NCBI GenBank assembly: GCA_020027805.1
Contig: JAHKKQ010000088.1
Coordinates: forward strand, 1-8,658
Source of the DNA: Candidatus Dadabacteria bacterium
Lineage (GTDB): Bacteria; Desulfobacterota_D; UBA1144; Nemesobacterales; UBA2774
Direction: 5' to 3'
Length of the DNA: 8,658 nucleotides
This document shows, piece after piece, positions 4,650-8,658 of this stretch. Position numbers and translations under genes: made by a program. The notes beneath the pieces were generated by a model, which made no database searches, was not told the origin of the DNA, and worked only from the letters and a program-made list of their open reading frames with translations. How positions within the stretch are numbered: the first letter of the stretch is position 1; each line of letters starts with the position of its first letter.

Positions 4650-7481
4650 TTGGACTCCATAAAAATCACAGGCGCCAGGGAGCACAACCTTAAAGACGTT
4701 TCCCTCAGGATTCCCAGGAGGAAACTGGTCGTCATAACGGGGATCAGCGGGTCGGGGAAGTCGTCCCTCGCATTCGACACTCTCTTTGCCGAGGGACAGC
4801 GCAGGTACATGGAGTCCCTCTCCGCCTACGCGCGGCAATTCGTCGAGCAGATCGGGAAGCCCGACGTTGATTCCATAGAAGGCCTTTCCCCGTCTATTTC
4901 GGTCGACCAGAAGACGTTTCAGAGGAACCCGCGCTCCACGGTCGGCACGATAACGGAGATATACGATTTTCTGAGACTCCTCTACGCGCGCCTCGGCAAG
5001 CCTTACTGCAGCAACTGCGGGATAGAGATATCCGCGCAGAGCCTCGAGAGGATGACCGAGCGGGTGGCCGGTCTGGGGGCGGGAGAGAAGGTCTCAATTT
5101 TCTCGCCGATAGTACAGGGGAGGAAGGGGGAGTATAGAAAAGAACTCGAGGAGCTCCAGAGAGAGGGGTTCTTAAAGGTCAGGATCGACGGAGAGCTCCG
5201 CGACCTCGACGAAGAGATTAAACTCAACAAGCAGAAAAAACACACTATAGAATTACTCGTGGACGTAATCGTCATCCGCCCGGGCGAGGTGCATGGGAGG
5301 ATAAACGAGTCTTTGAAATTGGCGCTCAAGCGTTCGGGCGGAGTTGCGAAGGCGGAGACTGCCTCCGGCAGTGTCCTCAGCCTGAGCGACAAGTTCGCGT
5401 GTCCCGAATGCGGAATGAGCTACCCCGAGATTTCCCCCCGCCTATTTTCGTTTAACAGCCCTTACGGCTCCTGCCCGACGTGCCAGGGCCTGGGGGAGAC
5501 CTGGTTCTGCGACCCGGAGCTCCTCATAGACGAAGAGCTTTCGATCGACGACGGGGCGATCATACCGTGGCGGAACTCGAACTACTTCAGACAATTAACG
5601 GAGAGCGTCGCCGAATATTACGGCATCGATACCTCTGTCCCGTTCAAGAAACTCTCCGCGAAGTTAAAAAAGACCATCGTTCACGGCTCGGGCGATGAGG
5701 AGATAACGTTGAGCAAGGAAAGAAGGGGGCGTGCGCTCAAATACAAGGACACCTACGCGGGCGTGGCCGGGATTATCACCGAATGGTATAAGGAGACGGA
5801 TTCCCCTCCTGTGCGCGAGAAACTCGCCCAGTTCATGCGGACGACCGAGTGCCCGGAATGCGGGGGCGCGAGGCTCAAAAAAGAGGCCCTTTCCATACTC
5901 TTCGGCGAAAAATCCATATACGACGTAGTAACCATGTCTTCCGAAGCCTGTCTCGATTTTTTCAGAAGCCTGAGTATGACAGCGAGGGAGAGGGAGATAG
6001 GCGACCGAATTACAAAGGAGATTATTTCCCGCCTGACGTTCTTAACCGACGTGGGCCTCGGCTACCTCACCCTCGACCGCTCCGCCCCGACGCTCTCGGG
6101 CGGCGAGGCTCAGAGGATAAGGCTCGCGACGCAGGTGGGCTCGAAGCTCACCGGCATAACCTATGTCCTCGACGAGCCCACAATCGGTCTCCACCGGAGA
6201 GACAACGGCAGGCTCATAGAAACGCTCAAGTCGCTCCGCGACGGGGGCAATACGATAATAGTCGTGGAGCACGACGAAGAGACGATAAGGAGCGCCGATT
6301 TTATAGTCGATATAGGACCGGGCGCCGGGGAGAAGGGCGGGTGGATAGTGGCCGAGGGAAATGTAAACGAGCTGATAAGCCACAGTGAGTCTCTCACCGG
6401 GAGTTATCTCTCGGGAAGGATCACTATACCGGTACCGCAAGCGCGGAGAAAGCCGAGAGGACATATTACGATAGAGGGCGCGTCCGAGCACAATTTGAAA
6501 TATATAGAAGCCTCATTCCCTCTCGGCGTATTCACATGCGTCACAGGCGTGTCCGGCTCCGGGAAGAGCACACTCGTCATAGATACGCTCTACAATGCCC
6601 TCGGGCGGAAGCTCTACAGGAGCAAGGATAAAGTCGGTAAATACGAGAGGCTCTCAGGCGTCGGGGAAATTGATAAAGTGATAAACGTGGAGCAGTCCCC
6701 GATAGGCAGGACCCCCAGGTCGAACCCCGCCACATACACGGGGATCTTCGCTCCGATCAGGGATTTGTACTCGATGCTGCCCCAGGCCAACATCAGGGGG
6801 TATAAGCCGGGCAGGTTCAGCTTCAACGTCAGGGAAGGGAGGTGCAGCGTCTGCCTCGGCCACGGCGTAGTGAAAATCGAGATGCACTTCCTGCCGGATG
6901 TGTACGTGACATGCGAGAGGTGCGGGGGCAGCAGGTACAACCCCGAAACCCTCGAGGTCAAATATAACGATAAGAGCATAGCCGAGGTGCTGGACATGAC
7001 CGTCAATGAAGCAGCGGAGTTTTTCGCTAACGTCCCGCACATAAAATCGAGACTCGACGTGCTGGTCGCGGTCGGACTCGAATACATACGGCTCGGACAG
7101 CCGGCGACGACGCTTTCGGGGGGCGAGGCCCAGCGTATCAAGCTGTCGAAGGAGCTCGCGCGCCGCTCAACCGGCAGGACCCTCTACATACTCGACGAGC
7201 CCACCATCGGACTTCATTTCGACGATGTAAGGAAGCTCCTCGAAGTCCTCGATCGACTCACGGACATGGGGAATTCAGTGATAGTGATCGAGCACAACCT
7301 CGATGTGATTAAATGCGCCGATCATGTGATGGATATGGGGCCCGAAGGCGGTGATGACGGCGGGCGTATCGTGGCCCGGGGCACGCCGGAAGAGGTCTCG
7401 GCGGCGGAGGGGTCGTACACGGGTCTCTACCTGAGAGAAGTGCTCGGCAGGAGGAAGCCCCGGAGAAGGGGGATTAATTAA
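4650..7481 (+). CDS. uvrA: UvrA, damage-recognition ATPase of the UvrABC excision nuclease
   Basis: A full-length (943 residues) UvrA with two ABC ATPase units. It dimerises, binds distorted DNA and loads UvrB during nucleotide excision repair. First unit: Walker A GISGSGKSS (31-39), signature LSGGEAQRIRLA (482-493) and Walker B YVLDEPTIGLH (from 505). Second unit: GVSGSGKST (633-641), LSGGEAQRIKLS (822-833) and YILDEPTIGLH (from 846). Zinc modules show as Cys pairs 251/254 with 275/278 and 732/735 with 755/758; further CxxC pairs lie at 120/123 and 401/404. TTG 4650 is the first possible start after an in-frame stop (4623-4625) and gives the standard MDSIKITGAREHNLK beginning. No convincing Shine-Dalgarno site or LexA box precedes it, so translation and SOS control look weak or unusual. 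uppP follows after one base. Confidence 0.98.
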   Translation: MDSIKITGAREHNLKDVSLRIPRRKLVVITGISGSGKSSLAFDTLFAEGQRRYMESLSAYARQFVEQIGKPDVDSIEGLSPSISVDQKTFQRNPRSTVGTITEIYDFLRLLYARLGKPYCSNCGIEISAQSLERMTERVAGLGAGEKVSIFSPIVQGRKGEYRKELEELQREGFLKVRIDGELRDLDEEIKLNKQKKHTIELLVDVIVIRPGEVHGRINESLKLALKRSGGVAKAETASGSVLSLSDKFACPECGMSYPEISPRLFSFNSPYGSCPTCQGLGETWFCDPELLIDEELSIDDGAIIPWRNSNYFRQLTESVAEYYGIDTSVPFKKLSAKLKKTIVHGSGDEEITLSKERRGRALKYKDTYAGVAGIITEWYKETDSPPVREKLAQFMRTTECPECGGARLKKEALSILFGEKSIYDVVTMSSEACLDFFRSLSMTAREREIGDRITKEIISRLTFLTDVGLGYLTLDRSAPTLSGGEAQRIRLATQVGSKLTGITYVLDEPTIGLHRRDNGRLIETLKSLRDGGNTIIVVEHDEETIRSADFIVDIGPGAGEKGGWIVAEGNVNELISHSESLTGSYLSGRITIPVPQARRKPRGHITIEGASEHNLKYIEASFPLGVFTCVTGVSGSGKSTLVIDTLYNALGRKLYRSKDKVGKYERLSGVGEIDKVINVEQSPIGRTPRSNPATYTGIFAPIRDLYSMLPQANIRGYKPGRFSFNVREGRCSVCLGHGVVKIEMHFLPDVYVTCERCGGSRYNPETLEVKYNDKSIAEVLDMTVNEAAEFFANVPHIKSRLDVLVAVGLEYIRLGQPATTLSGGEAQRIKLSKELARRSTGRTLYILDEPTIGLHFDDVRKLLEVLDRLTDMGNSVIVIEHNLDVIKCADHVMDMGPEGGDDGGRIVARGTPEEVSAAEGSYTGLYLREVLGRRKPRRRGIN

Positions 7482-7482
7482 A

Positions 7483-8283
7483 TTGGATCTGATACAGTCG
7501 ATAATACTCGGGGCGCTACAGGGGATAACGGAATTCTTCCCGATAAGCAGCACGGCACACCTCATCCTGCTCCCGTTGTTCTTTTCGTGGAAAGACCAGG
7601 GCCTGCCCTACAACGTGGCGCTCCACGTGGGGAGCCTCATCGCTATTATTTTTTATTTCTGGCGGGACTGGATTCTGATAGGAAGAGATTTATTAAAGAG
7701 CGTCGCCGAAAGGAGCTTCGAGGGTCGTCCGAGCGGCAAAATAGGCATGTTTTTGCTCATTGCGACCGTTCCGGGGGCTTTATCGGGATTCCTTTTCGAA
7801 GAACAGGCGGCCGGGTTTCTCAGGAATCCACTCTCTATCGCCTTCGCGATTTCCGCTTTCGGGGTGCTCCTCTATATCTCCGACAGGTTTTCGCGAAGGG
7901 ATAAATCAGTCGAGGACATGAACCTGACGGACTGCATAATCATCGGCCTCGCCCAGTCGCTCGCGATCATTCCGGGCGTCTCCCGGTCGGGGATTACTAT
8001 CACGGGCGCTATGTTCAGGAACTTCAGGCGCGACGAAGCGGCCAGGTTCTCCTTCCTGCTCGCGGCTCCTCTCATAGCGGGCGCGGGTATATTCGAATCC
8101 CGTCACCTCGCGTACTCGGACGTCGTAAGCGTTCCGTTTATTGCGGGTTTTACCGCGTCCGCCGTTTTTGCATTTCTCGCCATTAAATACCTGCTTAGAT
8201 TCGTCAGGAAGTCGAGCTACACGCTTTTCGTGATATACCGTTTAATACTCGCCGTGCTTATAGTTTTCATGTACCTGAAATAG
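7483..8283 (+). CDS. uppP: Undecaprenyl-diphosphatase UppP (BacA)
   Basis: A 266-residue polytopic inner-membrane enzyme that removes one phosphate from undecaprenyl diphosphate, regenerating the lipid carrier for peptidoglycan and other surface glycans; overexpression gives bacitracin resistance in known species. The two catalytic motifs are intact: LQGITEFFPISSTAHL (12-27, with Glu17 and His26) and PGVSRSGITI (164-173, with Arg168). About seven to eight hydrophobic segments are visible (for example 45-60, 88-104, 118-132, 190-203 and 218-233, with the last at 248-264). TTG 7483 is the start because it yields the family's MDLIQSIILG beginning. AGAAGGGGG at 7464-7472, inside the end of uvrA, serves as ribosome-binding site. 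The one-base gap to uvrA implies one transcript and coupled translation. Confidence 0.97.
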   Translation: MDLIQSIILGALQGITEFFPISSTAHLILLPLFFSWKDQGLPYNVALHVGSLIAIIFYFWRDWILIGRDLLKSVAERSFEGRPSGKIGMFLLIATVPGALSGFLFEEQAAGFLRNPLSIAFAISAFGVLLYISDRFSRRDKSVEDMNLTDCIIIGLAQSLAIIPGVSRSGITITGAMFRNFRRDEAARFSFLLAAPLIAGAGIFESRHLAYSDVVSVPFIAGFTASAVFAFLAIKYLLRFVRKSSYTLFVIYRLILAVLIVFMYLK

Positions 8284-8417
8284 ATTATTCCCGCTCTAGA
8301 GCCTTAATACTTTCGAGCTTTCCCAGTCGTCCGGGGGGTGTGAGCTTGCATCGTCCGTCCATTCTATCCTCACTCTTTATTCTTTACATCCCTGCTTATC
8401 GTGGCTAATCTTTTTCT

Positions 8418-8658
8418 ATGGATAGAATTCAAAAGACGCGCGGCTTCATGCCGTTTCTCTTTCTTTTATTGATGATCACTCCGGCTTTAGTGGCGGCGGC
8501 CGGGTCCGGCGACCCGCAAGTTGAGCGGGGCGACATGGCTGTGCTCACCGCCATGCGGGACGAGCTCGAGCGGTCACAGAAGAAGCTCAAGCTCAAGGGC
8601 TATGAAGACCCCTATTTCATCAGCTATCAGATCAAGGACAACACTTTTTACACCATCG
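8418..8658 (+). CDS. Exported TldD/PmbA-like (peptidase U62) protein, N-terminal part
   Basis: The frame is open from ATG 8418 to the window end (80 codons and one base). Residues 1-30 look like a Sec signal: basic start MDRIQKTRG, hydrophobic core MPFLFLLLMITPALV, then AAAGS, with likely cleavage after one of the Ala residues near 26-28. The mature start, with TAMRDELERSQKKLKLKGYE followed by DPYFISYQIKD, resembles the N-terminus of a predicted-secreted branch of TldD/PmbA-like metalloprotease proteins that I know from deltaproteobacteria-like and acidobacterial genomes. The metal motif (HExxxH) would lie outside the window, so function is inferred. There is no recognisable Shine-Dalgarno site; ATG 8448 is an alternative start that would keep the hydrophobic core. 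The 134 bases upstream hold no gene; a weak TTTACA (8383-8388) with GCTAAT (8404-8409) could be a promoter just before the ATG. Confidence 0.7.
   Translation, partial: MDRIQKTRGFMPFLFLLLMITPALVAAAGSGDPQVERGDMAVLTAMRDELERSQKKLKLKGYEDPYFISYQIKDNTFYTI

Noticed and set aside
4628..4650. Possible LexA/SOS box before uvrA
   Set aside because: Neither CTGT-N8-ACAG nor GAAC-N4-GTTC is present; only a loose GGT...ACC symmetry can be seen.
4242..7141. Long open frames antisense to, or out of frame within, the M42 and uvrA genes (for example 4242-4838 minus, 5849-6388 plus, 6614-7141 minus)
   Set aside because: They overlap strongly conserved genes, show no family motifs or ribosome-binding sites, and are expected by chance in G+C-rich coding DNA.
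8284..8417. Hidden small gene or RNA between uppP and the TldD-like gene
   Set aside because: No convincing start with ribosome-binding site, no tRNA-like or stable hairpin structure seen; only a weak promoter-like pair near its end.

Overview
The window is ordinary bacterial chromosome, densely packed. It holds nine protein-coding genes (two cut off by the window edges) and no RNA genes, insertion sequences or CRISPR arrays. Housekeeping genes such as uvrA and uppP, Shine-Dalgarno sites, sigma70-like promoters, secretion signals, an F420-dependent oxidoreductase, and heavy use of ATA (Ile) and AGG/AGA (Arg) codons fit an uncultivated bacterium of the Desulfobacterota, Dadabacteria or Acidobacteria kind. 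That placement is an inference with low confidence.

Layout. Positions 1-426 hold the C-terminal part of an alpha/beta hydrolase (+). Positions 563-1099 hold a small secreted acidic protein of unknown function (+) behind a good sigma70-like promoter. Positions 1228-1887 hold an NADPH:F420 oxidoreductase (npdG/fno, +), with an unusual inverted repeat around its start. A 22-bp perfect palindrome separates it from two genes on the minus strand. These are an MBL-fold exonuclease-family protein (2347-3312) followed directly by yjbQ (1917-2336). A short divergent region with a strong promoter and an operator-like dyad leads into an M42 aminopeptidase (3465-4541, +). Then come uvrA (4650-7481) and uppP (7483-8283), one base apart and both starting with TTG. 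The window ends in the start of an exported TldD/PmbA-like protein (8418 onward). No gene-free stretch exceeds about 136 bases.

Most genes are independent household functions: nucleotide excision repair, lipid-carrier recycling for the cell wall, peptide trimming and redox-cofactor exchange. The most unusual object is the MBL-fold gene. It keeps the full length and family-specific sequence of an RNase J/CPSF-type exonuclease but has lost essentially every zinc-binding residue (HxHxDH reads NANIGR, and the other ligand positions are also changed). It looks like a maintained pseudoenzyme, tightly coupled to yjbQ. Second-tier items are the dyad overlapping the aminopeptidase promoter, the inverted repeat enclosing the npdG ribosome-binding site, and a two-codon upstream ORF before the secreted protein.
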